NCBI GenBank assembly: GCA_913045315.1
Contig: CAJWQJ010000006.1
Location: 1-64,000, forward strand
Direction: 5' to 3'
Length of the DNA: 64,000 nt
From: an uncultured Chloroflexota bacterium
GTDB taxonomy: Bacteria > Chloroflexota > Dehalococcoidia > Lucifugimonadales > UBA1127
Shown here in pieces: positions 17,585-25,140 of the stretch. The notes beneath the pieces are model-generated. The model searched no databases. It was given only the letters and a program-made list of their open reading frames with translations, and was not told the origin of the DNA. The stretch's first letter is position 1, and each line of letters opens with the position of its first letter. Both the position numbers and the translations under genes were made by a program.

Positions 17585-19423
17585 CTATCGGCTTGCTCTT
17601 GAATCATTTCTAGCTTTTTTGTATCGACCGCTTGAATCTAAAATTCGTTTTCTCATCCTAATATTTAAAGGAGTAATTTCAATTAACTCGTCAGACTCAA
17701 CAAAATCAAGTGCTTCCTCTAGGCTAAATATAATTGCTGGTTCAAGTCTTTCAACAATTTCGGATGTCGATTTTCGCATATTCGTAACTTGACGTTTTTT
17801 ACAAATATTAAAATCCATATCCCTTTCGCGATTATGCATCCCGACAATCATTCCTTCATAAACCTGAACTTGAGGCTCAACAAAAGTTTGAGCCCTTTCT
17901 TGAGCATTTCGAATTGCATAAGTAACTGAGGTGCCACTTTCTGCTGCCACAAGTACACCCGATCGATTTGATTTAACTTGTCCTTTCATTACCTCATAAC
18001 TATCGAACTGAGTATTCATGATACCTTGGCCACGGGTAATTCTAAGAAAGAAATTTCGAAAACCTATCAATCCTCTTGTTGGAAGTCTATAAATAATTTT
18101 TAAATATCCATCGGTATTGGCTCCCATCTCAGTCATTACAGCCAAGCGAGAAGATAATTCTTCCGTAAGAGGACCAATAAATTCTTCTTTAGTATCGATA
18201 ATAAGTAATTCATAAGGTTCATAGACCTTGTCATTAATAATATTTGTTACAGCTTCAGGTTTTGAAACTTGAAATTCCATTCCTTCTCTTCTCATGTTTT
18301 CCATAAGGACAGATAAATGGAGTTCCCCTCTGCCGGAAACAAGAAATTCATCTGGACTTCCAGTACGTTCAACTCTTAAACCAACATTGATTTGAAGTTC
18401 CCGTTGAAGTCTTTCCCAAAGAACACGGGAAGATGCATATGCTCCTTCTCGTCCGGAAAATGGTGAGGTATTTACTCCAATAGTAACTTTAACTGTAGGG
18501 TCTTCTATATGAATTCGTTCTAGGGGCTCTGGTTTTTCTACCGAGGCGATAGTATCTCCAATTCTAACATCACTAAGTCCTGAAATCGCACCTATGTCTC
18601 CTGCAGATACTTGATCTACATCATTCCTAGCCAAATCCCTAAATGAAAATAGATGCTCTGCTCGATAGTTCTTGATCTCATTTTTATAATCTATAACTGA
18701 TATCCAGTCACCTTTATTAACCTGCCCACGGAATACGCGTCCAATTGCTATCTGGCCAATATGATTATCATAATCTAAGGCAGCTACAAGCATTTGAAAT
18801 GGTCCAGAATATTCATTTCTAGGAGGTGGTATTGAATCCAGAATTGTCTCAAATAAAGGACTCATATCCTTTGGGGTGTCTGATAAATTCTCTACAGAAT
18901 ACCCATCTTTAGCTGAAGCGTAAATAATAGGAAAATCAAGTTGATCAGCATCAAGTGCAAGTTCTAAGAATAAATCCTGTATATCATTAATAACATTATT
19001 AATATTAGAATTATCTCGATCAATCTTGTTAATAATAACTATTGGCTTCAAGCGATTTTCTAAAGCAGTTTTAAGAACATATCGAGTTTGAGGCATTGGT
19101 CCATCTAATGCATCAACAACTAACAAACAGCCATCAGCCATATTGAGAACTCTTTCAACTTCTCCACTAAAATCTACATGACCTGGGGTATCTATAATAT
19201 TAATTTTTACATTTCCATAAACAATTGCAGTGTTTTTGGAAAGAATAGTAATACCTCGTTCTCTTTCCTGAGGATCTGAATCCATAATCAAAGTTCCAAC
19301 GCTTTGATTCTCACGAAAAATTTTAGAGTACTTCAGCATTGCATCAACAAGCGTGGTTTTTCCATGATCAACATGAGCAATAATTGCTACATTTCTGAAT
19401 TCTTGTAAAGAATTTTTTTGCAT
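17585..19423 (-). CDS. typA: Translational GTPase TypA/BipA
   Basis: The product has 612 residues, the full length for BipA. G1 is IAHVDHGKTTL (about residue 15), followed by RGITILSKNTAI, G3 DTPGHVDFSGEVERVL and G4 NKIDRDNS. The later domains carry REGAYASSRVLWERL, FLVSGRGELHLSVL and LPTRGLIGFRNFFL. It binds the ribosome in a GTP-dependent manner and supports 50S assembly under cold or other stress. The start is ATG with AGGA nine bases upstream. The C-terminal region ends in a basic tail (SGRYKKARNDSRASR). Confidence 0.97.
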   Translation of the reverse strand: MQKNSLQEFRNVAIIAHVDHGKTTLVDAMLKYSKIFRENQSVGTLIMDSDPQERERGITILSKNTAIVYGNVKINIIDTPGHVDFSGEVERVLNMADGCLLVVDALDGPMPQTRYVLKTALENRLKPIVIINKIDRDNSNINNVINDIQDLFLELALDADQLDFPIIYASAKDGYSVENLSDTPKDMSPLFETILDSIPPPRNEYSGPFQMLVAALDYDNHIGQIAIGRVFRGQVNKGDWISVIDYKNEIKNYRAEHLFSFRDLARNDVDQVSAGDIGAISGLSDVRIGDTIASVEKPEPLERIHIEDPTVKVTIGVNTSPFSGREGAYASSRVLWERLQRELQINVGLRVERTGSPDEFLVSGRGELHLSVLMENMRREGMEFQVSKPEAVTNIINDKVYEPYELLIIDTKEEFIGPLTEELSSRLAVMTEMGANTDGYLKIIYRLPTRGLIGFRNFFLRITRGQGIMNTQFDSYEVMKGQVKSNRSGVLVAAESGTSVTYAIRNAQERAQTFVEPQVQVYEGMIVGMHNRERDMDFNICKKRQVTNMRKSTSEIVERLEPAIIFSLEEALDFVESDELIEITPLNIRMRKRILDSSGRYKKARNDSRASR

Positions 19424-19513
19424 ACAAATAGATCCTAAAAATTAACTTATAATATGAAAATTAAATACCATCATAGAATATTGACTTGATTAATTGTACA
19501 ACGTTTCTATAAA

Positions 19514-19933
19514 TTATTTCTCTAGTCCACGCAACATTACCCTAAGAGGAGTCATGCTAATTACTATTCTATCTTCACTAGCAGCTCTTTTTTTAGAAGC
19601 CTCAACTTTATCTCGTCCAGAATATCTTGAAGTCAAACGTCCAACTAAATCAATAGCATCAGATTCATCGATTGTAGCAATTCCGCGAGCTATCACACCT
19701 CGCCACATATTTTGGGGATCATCAATAGCTACTGAAATTCTAGAATCTCTAGTTAAATTCTTGGCTTTTAGTCTTTGTTTGGTAGTTGAAAAAAGAAAAA
19801 CCCCACTGGAATCAAATTCATACCACATAAAGGTTATTTGAGGAGAACCATCTTTATTTAAGGTAACTAATTTAGCCAGCAAAGGTTGTTCCAAAAAACT
19901 TCTAACAATGCTTGAATCCAAGTCAGGATGCAT
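19514..19933 (-). CDS. PPOX-class F420-dependent oxidoreductase
   Basis: The product has 139 residues with a split-barrel flavin/F420-binding fold. AKLVTLNKDGSPQITFMWYEF is the opening barrel motif (only part quoted), followed by FSTTKQRLKAKNLTRDSRISVAI, where the Lys/Asn contact the cofactor phosphate, and GIATIDESDAIDLVGRL. These small proteins are usually F420H2 oxidoreductases or pyridoxamine-phosphate-oxidase-like proteins. An ATG at 19963 is open, but the ATG at 19933 has AAAGGAGG six bases upstream and is preferred. It is separated by 45 bases from the alcohol dehydrogenase on the same strand. Confidence 0.82.
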   Translation of the reverse strand: MHPDLDSSIVRSFLEQPLLAKLVTLNKDGSPQITFMWYEFDSSGVFLFSTTKQRLKAKNLTRDSRISVAIDDPQNMWRGVIARGIATIDESDAIDLVGRLTSRYSGRDKVEASKKRAASEDRIVISMTPLRVMLRGLEK

Positions 19934-19978
19934 AGAATCCTCCTTTAAATTGCTCCTTTGCACTAAATAATAATCGTA

Positions 19979-21040
19979 TTAATACTCAATTATTGCTCTC
20001 CCCAAAATCTCTCCATCATGTAATGCTCTATATGCTTCATTGACATCATCGAGCTTATACCGTCGAGTAATTAATTGATCAAGAGGAAATTTTCCTTCAT
20101 TAAACCACCTTAGGAACATTGGAAAATCTACCTCAGGATAAGAAGCACCTAAACTACCACGGTATTGTCTTTGCCCTACTACAAAATTTCTAGGGAAAAG
20201 AGACATCGGGTCTTCAGTATTTGGCAATCCAATTAGTACAGCTACACCACCTTGGTTATAGGCACCTGATCCGCCTGATTTTGTTGCGGGAAGAATCTGC
20301 TCATTTGTGACCTTTACCCCAATAGCATCAAAAGCATAATCGACACCGCCGTTAGTCATTTCCTGAATAGCTTTCACAGGATCATCTTTTGAAGCATTAA
20401 TTCCATGGGTTGCACCAAATTTTTTGGCTAAATCTAATTTTTCGTCACTTAAATCAACTGCAATAATTGGATAAGCCTCAAGAATTGCAGCAGTTTGAAT
20501 TGCACATAACCCTACTCCTCCAACCCCAAAAACTGCAACTGAATTCCCAGGTCTGACATTTGCAGTATATAAAACTGCACCAGCGCCCGTCAGAACTGCA
20601 CATCCTATAATACAACTTACATCTGTAGGGTATTCATTAGATATTGGCACCACATACTCACTACCAACTATTACATCTTCAGCCAAAGTATAAACACCGC
20701 CATTCAGAGGGGTTTCGTTATATGTAATACCTGTTGAACCACGCATAGGTAAAGATGAAGATGCAAATGCATTACGTTTTACCCATGTTACGATTACATT
20801 ATCTCCCTCTTTAACATGATCTACATTGTTACCAACTTTTTTTACTACTCCTGTACCTTCATGGCCAAGAACCAGTGGTCTAGGAGAATTTGGATTATGC
20901 ATTTGATGAAGTTGAGAGTGACATACTCCCCCAGAAAATAATTTAACTATTACTTGATCTTCAGAAGGCTCAGGAAGTAAAACCTCAACGACTTCAAGGG
21001 GACCATTTACCTCGAATTGGACAGCAGCTCTTGTATTCAT
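19979..21040 (-). CDS. Zinc-dependent alcohol dehydrogenase (MDR family)
   Basis: The product has 353 residues. GGVCHSQLHQM supplies the first catalytic zinc ligand, LVLGHEGTGVV the His-Glu, and the Cys in IIGCAVLTGAGAVL the third. VAVFGVGGVGLCAIQ is the Rossmann nucleotide site, with AVDLSDEKL after it, where the Asp suggests NAD. The loop that normally holds four structural-zinc cysteines is replaced by WVKRNAFASSS, so that zinc is absent. The closest group is the class III/NDMA-type long-chain ADHs. ATG 21040 is chosen over GTG 21049 by alignment. The substrate is unknown. Confidence 0.88.
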   Translation of the reverse strand: MNTRAAVQFEVNGPLEVVEVLLPEPSEDQVIVKLFSGGVCHSQLHQMHNPNSPRPLVLGHEGTGVVKKVGNNVDHVKEGDNVIVTWVKRNAFASSSLPMRGSTGITYNETPLNGGVYTLAEDVIVGSEYVVPISNEYPTDVSCIIGCAVLTGAGAVLYTANVRPGNSVAVFGVGGVGLCAIQTAAILEAYPIIAVDLSDEKLDLAKKFGATHGINASKDDPVKAIQEMTNGGVDYAFDAIGVKVTNEQILPATKSGGSGAYNQGGVAVLIGLPNTEDPMSLFPRNFVVGQRQYRGSLGASYPEVDFPMFLRWFNEGKFPLDQLITRRYKLDDVNEAYRALHDGEILGRAIIEY

Positions 21041-21208
21041 ATTTTTCACTCTTTTCTTGATAACTTTTCCAATTAAAAATTCAAATTAGCAATTTTTATT
21101 CTATACAAAATATTGATAATCGCATATATCAAATATCAGATATAAATTACTATATGTAATTCTAAAAATATAATGTATACTCTCATAAAATTTTAAAAGG
21201 AAATCGAA

Positions 21209-21736
21209 ATGGTACGAGATAATGAAGAAGACTCGAGAGTAATAAGTTATCTTTCTTCTCAAGGAGAAAAATATTCTTTCAAAGAAATGTGGCCAAGAGT
21301 AGTACAAGCGCGTATAGATTTGTTAAATGAAATTCAGGGAGTTAATAACATTCAAGCTATTTTCAGATTCTCTGAAAATGAATGGAGTATATTGGAAACT
21401 GCACATCACATCCTTAAATCCTCAGAACGCCTATTGAATGTTGTAGAAAATTTAGCCACAAAAGGGACTATTGAAAACAATTTAGATATTGATCCTCCAA
21501 GAGAATCTGCGGAACTAACCCTACAAGAAATTCATGACAATCTCCTTGACCGTGGCCTTGATCTATCTTCGTTAACAGCTAATCTTCCTGAACGTCCTTC
21601 TACAATACCAACTTCGGATCACAGCATTTTTGGTCCACTTCATGCAAGATCATGGTATCTTTTCCAACGTCTACATGATATTGATCATATGAAACAGATT
21701 CAAAAAAACAAAATTCATCCTGACTATCCTCAATAA
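21209..21736 (+). CDS. DinB superfamily protein
   Basis: The product has 175 residues and is a four-helix bundle by pattern. ENEWSILETAHHILKS carries the first metal-binding His, and HARSWYLFQRLHDIDHMKQI the last ones, giving the His triad of DinB/YfiT-type metalloproteins. Members include bacillithiol and mycothiol transferases; many are uncharacterised. AAAGGA precedes the ATG. It is four bases upstream of the acyl-CoA synthetase alpha gene, so the two are translationally coupled. The divergent spacer 21041-21208 is very AT-rich and must hold promoters for both sides. Confidence 0.75.
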   Translation: MVRDNEEDSRVISYLSSQGEKYSFKEMWPRVVQARIDLLNEIQGVNNIQAIFRFSENEWSILETAHHILKSSERLLNVVENLATKGTIENNLDIDPPRESAELTLQEIHDNLLDRGLDLSSLTANLPERPSTIPTSDHSIFGPLHARSWYLFQRLHDIDHMKQIQKNKIHPDYPQ

Positions 21737-21740
21737 TCAG

Positions 21741-23156
21741 ATGCAGGACTTAGACAAAGTATTTTACCCTCGTTCAATTGCTATCATAGGAGCCTCTCCT
21801 GATACTAAAAGCCAAGGAAATGGATATGTCGCAGCTCATCAAGAACACAATTTTTCTGGCAATATCTACCCCGTTCATCCTAAAGCCGAATATGTAAGAG
21901 GCATAAAAACTTATAAAAGTATTCTTGACATCCCTAATGATGTTGATTATGTCATTTCCAATGTGCCTAATTTCAGTGCGTTGGAATTAGTGCATCAATC
22001 CGCTGTAAAAAATGTAAAGGTCATACAATTTTTCACAGCACGATTTAGTGAGACAGGTATTCCTGAAATGGCAGAATTAGAAAATGAATTATTAATCCAA
22101 GCAGAAAAATACGGAATACGTATTATTGGTCCAAATTGTATGGGGGTTTATCACCCCGAAAATGGAATGGCTTTCAGACTTGGAATGCCTGTTGAAAAAG
22201 GCAACGTCGGATTTTTTTCTCAAAGTGGAGGAAACTCAATCGAATTTGTAACAGAAGGTCATGCTAGAGGACTATCATTTAGTAAAGGTATAAGTTACGG
22301 AAATGCGTTAGATCTTAATGAAGTGGATTTCATTAATTACCTAATGAATGATGAAGAAACTTCAGTCATTGCTGCCTATATAGAAGGGGTCAGAAACGGA
22401 AAAAATTTTCTTTCTTCTCTCCGAAAAGCTACTAAGATAAAACCAGTAGTTATCTTAAAAGGAGGTAGAACTCAGGCTGGATCTCGGGCTGTAAATTCTC
22501 ATACAGCTTCACTCGCTGGATCCAAAGAAATTTGGAATGCAATTGAAAAACAAACTGGAGTTATCTTAGCCAACAATATGGATGAATTAGTAGATCTATG
22601 TGTCACATTTTCTTTCTGCAATCCGACCTATGGAAAAAATGTCGGAGTAGTTGGTGGAGGTGGAGGGCGTAGTGTTGCTTCTGCTGATGAATGTGAAGAG
22701 GCTGGATTAAATGTCATTCCATTTCCTCAAAGTATTATCGATGAATTCAGGAAAATTGATCCTAAAATTTCTGAATGGATAAGCAATCCTGCCGATGGAT
22801 CTATACTAGGTGGAAGTAAATTAAATATGAAAATGATACTTTCAACAATCAATCAACATCCAGAATTTAATCTGATCATTGGAAATATTGGAGAACATTT
22901 TCCACTAGACCAACTTCACGGCATTGAAACTGTAAATAACACTGCTAAAAATTACATTGAAATTGCCAATTCTAGATTAAAACCTATGGCACTCGTGCTT
23001 GGACATGGCGTATCACAATTTGACTGGCAAAGAAATGGGCTTCAGGAGATCAGAGAAAAAATCAAGGAAAATAAAGTTGCCGTATTTCCTTCAGTGTACA
23101 GAGCCGCACGATCCTTATCTATTGCTGTAAATTATTGGAACAGGGTAAAAATTTAA
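21741..23156 (+). CDS. ADP-forming acyl-CoA synthetase, alpha subunit type
   Basis: The product has 471 residues. The CoA-binding Rossmann domain begins FYPRSIAIIGASPDTKS, IIGPNCMGVYHPENG ends it, and VGFFSQSGGNS starts the second flavodoxin-like domain. SHTASLAGSKEIWNA contains the histidine that is phosphorylated in the NDP-forming family. No ATP-grasp domain is present, so a separate beta subunit is required; the only candidate here is at 52545. The reaction is reversible acyl-CoA to acid plus ATP. A very similar gene is at 38216 (468 residues). No ribosome site is visible; coupling to the DinB gene is likely. Confidence 0.88.
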   Translation: MQDLDKVFYPRSIAIIGASPDTKSQGNGYVAAHQEHNFSGNIYPVHPKAEYVRGIKTYKSILDIPNDVDYVISNVPNFSALELVHQSAVKNVKVIQFFTARFSETGIPEMAELENELLIQAEKYGIRIIGPNCMGVYHPENGMAFRLGMPVEKGNVGFFSQSGGNSIEFVTEGHARGLSFSKGISYGNALDLNEVDFINYLMNDEETSVIAAYIEGVRNGKNFLSSLRKATKIKPVVILKGGRTQAGSRAVNSHTASLAGSKEIWNAIEKQTGVILANNMDELVDLCVTFSFCNPTYGKNVGVVGGGGGRSVASADECEEAGLNVIPFPQSIIDEFRKIDPKISEWISNPADGSILGGSKLNMKMILSTINQHPEFNLIIGNIGEHFPLDQLHGIETVNNTAKNYIEIANSRLKPMALVLGHGVSQFDWQRNGLQEIREKIKENKVAVFPSVYRAARSLSIAVNYWNRVKI

Positions 23157-23160
23157 AATA

Positions 23161-24096
23161 TTATTCCTTAAATGCCCACGATTTGATCAGATGATGAGCA
23201 ATGGCAATTGAACCAGGTAATATTAAATCTGAGTCAGGTTCTAATAGTGCTTTCTGAATTCTCTCTCTCGAAAACCATTGCACATCATTCATTTCTTCAT
23301 CATCTTTATTGATTAATGTAGTATTAGCAGTTGCATGGCAACCAATCATTAGTGAATAGGGAAATGGCCAAGGTTGAGAAAAAAGATATTTGATATCTGA
23401 CACATGAATACCAGACTCTTCCATAACCTCTCTTGCTACTGCTTCTTCAATTGTTTCCCCTTGATCAACAAAACCAGCAAGAGCAGAATAAAAACTACCA
23501 CGAGTCATTCGACCTCTGGATTGACCAAGTAAACAATATTCTCCACTTGAAACCACAGTTATCACAACTGGATCCGTACGAGGAAAATGGTGTCTGTTAC
23601 AGGAAACACAAATTCTAGATTGCCCACCACGCTGAATAATATTCCTATTTCCACAATAAGAACAAAAGTTATGGTTTTCATGCCAATTTAATTGTGCTAC
23701 GGCTTGAGCAACAATCCCGGAATTTGAAAGGGATAATATTTCAGCTGCCGATCGTATAAGATAAAATGCTTGATTTTCAACATTATCAAGTAAGCGTACC
23801 AAATCATTTCGTTCTGATATATCTATGTAGAAATATGATATGTCTTCAAAAAATCCCAGAAATACTGGTGGTTTTTCAAGCTTATTGAATTTAATAAATT
23901 CATTATTAATCCAAATTAATTGTTTACTCAGGGGAGAAATCAAAACCTTAAGTCCGGCATCTTCATCATCGAAATTCGCCAAAACAAGGAATTTACTAGA
24001 CGAAAGATTTAGTTGTTTTTGAATCCAATTTTCATCACGTCTTTCCTTCTCTGCACGATCAAGTGGATTGCCAGAAAATAATTGATAATTCTGCAT
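23161..24096 (-). CDS. nudC: NAD+ diphosphatase / NUDIX hydrolase NudC
   Basis: The product has 311 residues. CSYCGNRN and CVSCNRHHFPRTDPV form the zinc ribbon that precedes the NUDIX domain in NudC. GFVDQGETIEEAVAREVMEE is the NUDIX box. SQPWPFPYSLMIG is the SQPWPFPxS motif specific to NAD(H) pyrophosphatases and NAD-RNA decapping enzymes. It hydrolyses NAD(H) or removes NAD caps from RNA. ATG at 24096 follows AGAAGG. It ends four bases from the convergent alpha-subunit gene. Confidence 0.95.
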   Translation of the reverse strand: MQNYQLFSGNPLDRAEKERRDENWIQKQLNLSSSKFLVLANFDDEDAGLKVLISPLSKQLIWINNEFIKFNKLEKPPVFLGFFEDISYFYIDISERNDLVRLLDNVENQAFYLIRSAAEILSLSNSGIVAQAVAQLNWHENHNFCSYCGNRNIIQRGGQSRICVSCNRHHFPRTDPVVITVVSSGEYCLLGQSRGRMTRGSFYSALAGFVDQGETIEEAVAREVMEESGIHVSDIKYLFSQPWPFPYSLMIGCHATANTTLINKDDEEMNDVQWFSRERIQKALLEPDSDLILPGSIAIAHHLIKSWAFKE

Positions 24097-24126
24097 AGAC
24101 GCCTTCTAATATCTGTATGTTCTTAA

Positions 24127-24396
24127 CTATGTTTCAATTGCTCGGATATCCTGTTCAACTTCCATACTAGGATCAACACCATATAAATCCCATGGAGTAA
24201 ATGATTCAACAAAATCTCTGGCTTCTAAAAGAGAGCCTATTCCTTTCTCAGCCCGACCTGGTTCATACCCAAATGTTTTAGCAAATGCGTCAAAACCCCT
24301 TGGGGTTTGACGTACTCCACCTAAATCGACAATTTGGTCCCCTTCTTTGAGAATTAATCGTATCCCTACACGGTGTTCTTGCCAATATAGTTCCAT
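24127..24396 (-). CDS. Hypothetical protein, 89 residues
   Basis: I do not recognise a family. The sequence is small, soluble and acidic at the C-terminus: ELYWQEHRVGIRLILKEGD, then LGGVRQTPRGFDAFAKTFGYE and FVESFTPWDLYGVDPS. There is no signal or membrane helix. GTG 24408 is open in frame, but ATG 24396 stands 11 bases after AAGGAG and is preferred. It lies 30 bases upstream of nudC on the same strand, so it may be co-transcribed with it; nothing in the sequence ties it to NAD metabolism. It diverges from the MarR gene across 198 bases. Confidence 0.65.
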   Translation of the reverse strand: MELYWQEHRVGIRLILKEGDQIVDLGGVRQTPRGFDAFAKTFGYEPGRAEKGIGSLLEARDFVESFTPWDLYGVDPSMEVEQDIRAIET

Positions 24397-24520
24397 AAAA
24401 ACAATCACTCCTTCTCATCTAAAGTGATTACTCAATTATAATCACTACTATAACTAATCATAATAGACATTAATAACATTGCAACATTATGAATTTAATG
24501 ATAATTTAATATCTTAGTAT

Positions 24521-24549
24521 TTGACTATATATTAGCTTTAAGCTACTAT
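24521..24549 (+). promoter_or_regulatory. Promoter with embedded palindrome, marR-type gene
   Basis: TTGACT at 24521-24526 and TACTAT at 24544-24549 are spaced by 17 bases, a near-consensus housekeeping promoter. The palindrome TAGCTTTAAGCTA (24533-24545) fills the spacer and overlaps the -10 box. It is placed where a bound repressor would block polymerase, so autoregulation by the MarR protein is the simple reading. Confidence 0.6.
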
Positions 24550-24594
24550 TTATTCGAATCATATAAATTGTTACAAATTGGGACTAAACCATCA

Positions 24595-25140
24595 ATGACT
24601 ATTCATGATAACGACATTAATAACATCCACGAACAATTAAAGGATTTAGTAACTGCATTGTTCATTTTGTGTCAGGAATCTCTTGCTGAAATCGATATTA
24701 CTATTACACAATTAAAAGTGATGTGCTTAGTATACAGAAATAACAACCATACTGTTACCAGTATTGCCAATTATTTAAAAGTTAGTAAACCAACAACAAC
24801 AAGAATTCTTGATCGACTCGTTCAAAAAGGCCTGATGCAACGTCTTCCTGACTCAAAAGATAGAAGAGTTATTAGATGCATACTTTCCGAAGAAGGAATC
24901 GACTTATTAACTAATGTATGGAATGAACACTCAAAAATTACTATTCAAATACTTTCGGGTTTGTCTAACAAAGAACTACTTTCTATTGAAAATTCAATAT
25001 CTTCAATAAAAGAATTTCTTGGGAAATTACATTACAGAAAACTCGAGTCCTTATCACTTTCATTAGATCCACCAGCATGGCTAAATGACGAGGAATTTAG
25101 AGAGCCAAGTTCTTCAGACCCATGGGCATTGGCAAATTAA
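24595..25140 (+). CDS. MarR family transcriptional regulator
   Basis: The product has about 181 residues. The winged helix is TVTSIANYLKVSKPTTTRIL (helix-turn-helix) with LVQKGLMQRLPDSKDRRVIRCIL (wing and the conserved DxRxxR), flanked by dimerisation helices. The C-terminal 30 residues (LSLSLDPPAWLNDEEF onward) extend beyond the usual domain. TTG 24568 is open in frame but lacks a ribosome site; ATG 24595 is used here. It is autoregulated if the operator in its promoter is real. Possible targets are the divergent small gene and nudC. It overlaps the convergent FAD dehydrogenase by four bases. Confidence 0.85.
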   Translation: MTIHDNDINNIHEQLKDLVTALFILCQESLAEIDITITQLKVMCLVYRNNNHTVTSIANYLKVSKPTTTRILDRLVQKGLMQRLPDSKDRRVIRCILSEEGIDLLTNVWNEHSKITIQILSGLSNKELLSIENSISSIKEFLGKLHYRKLESLSLSLDPPAWLNDEEFREPSSSDPWALAN

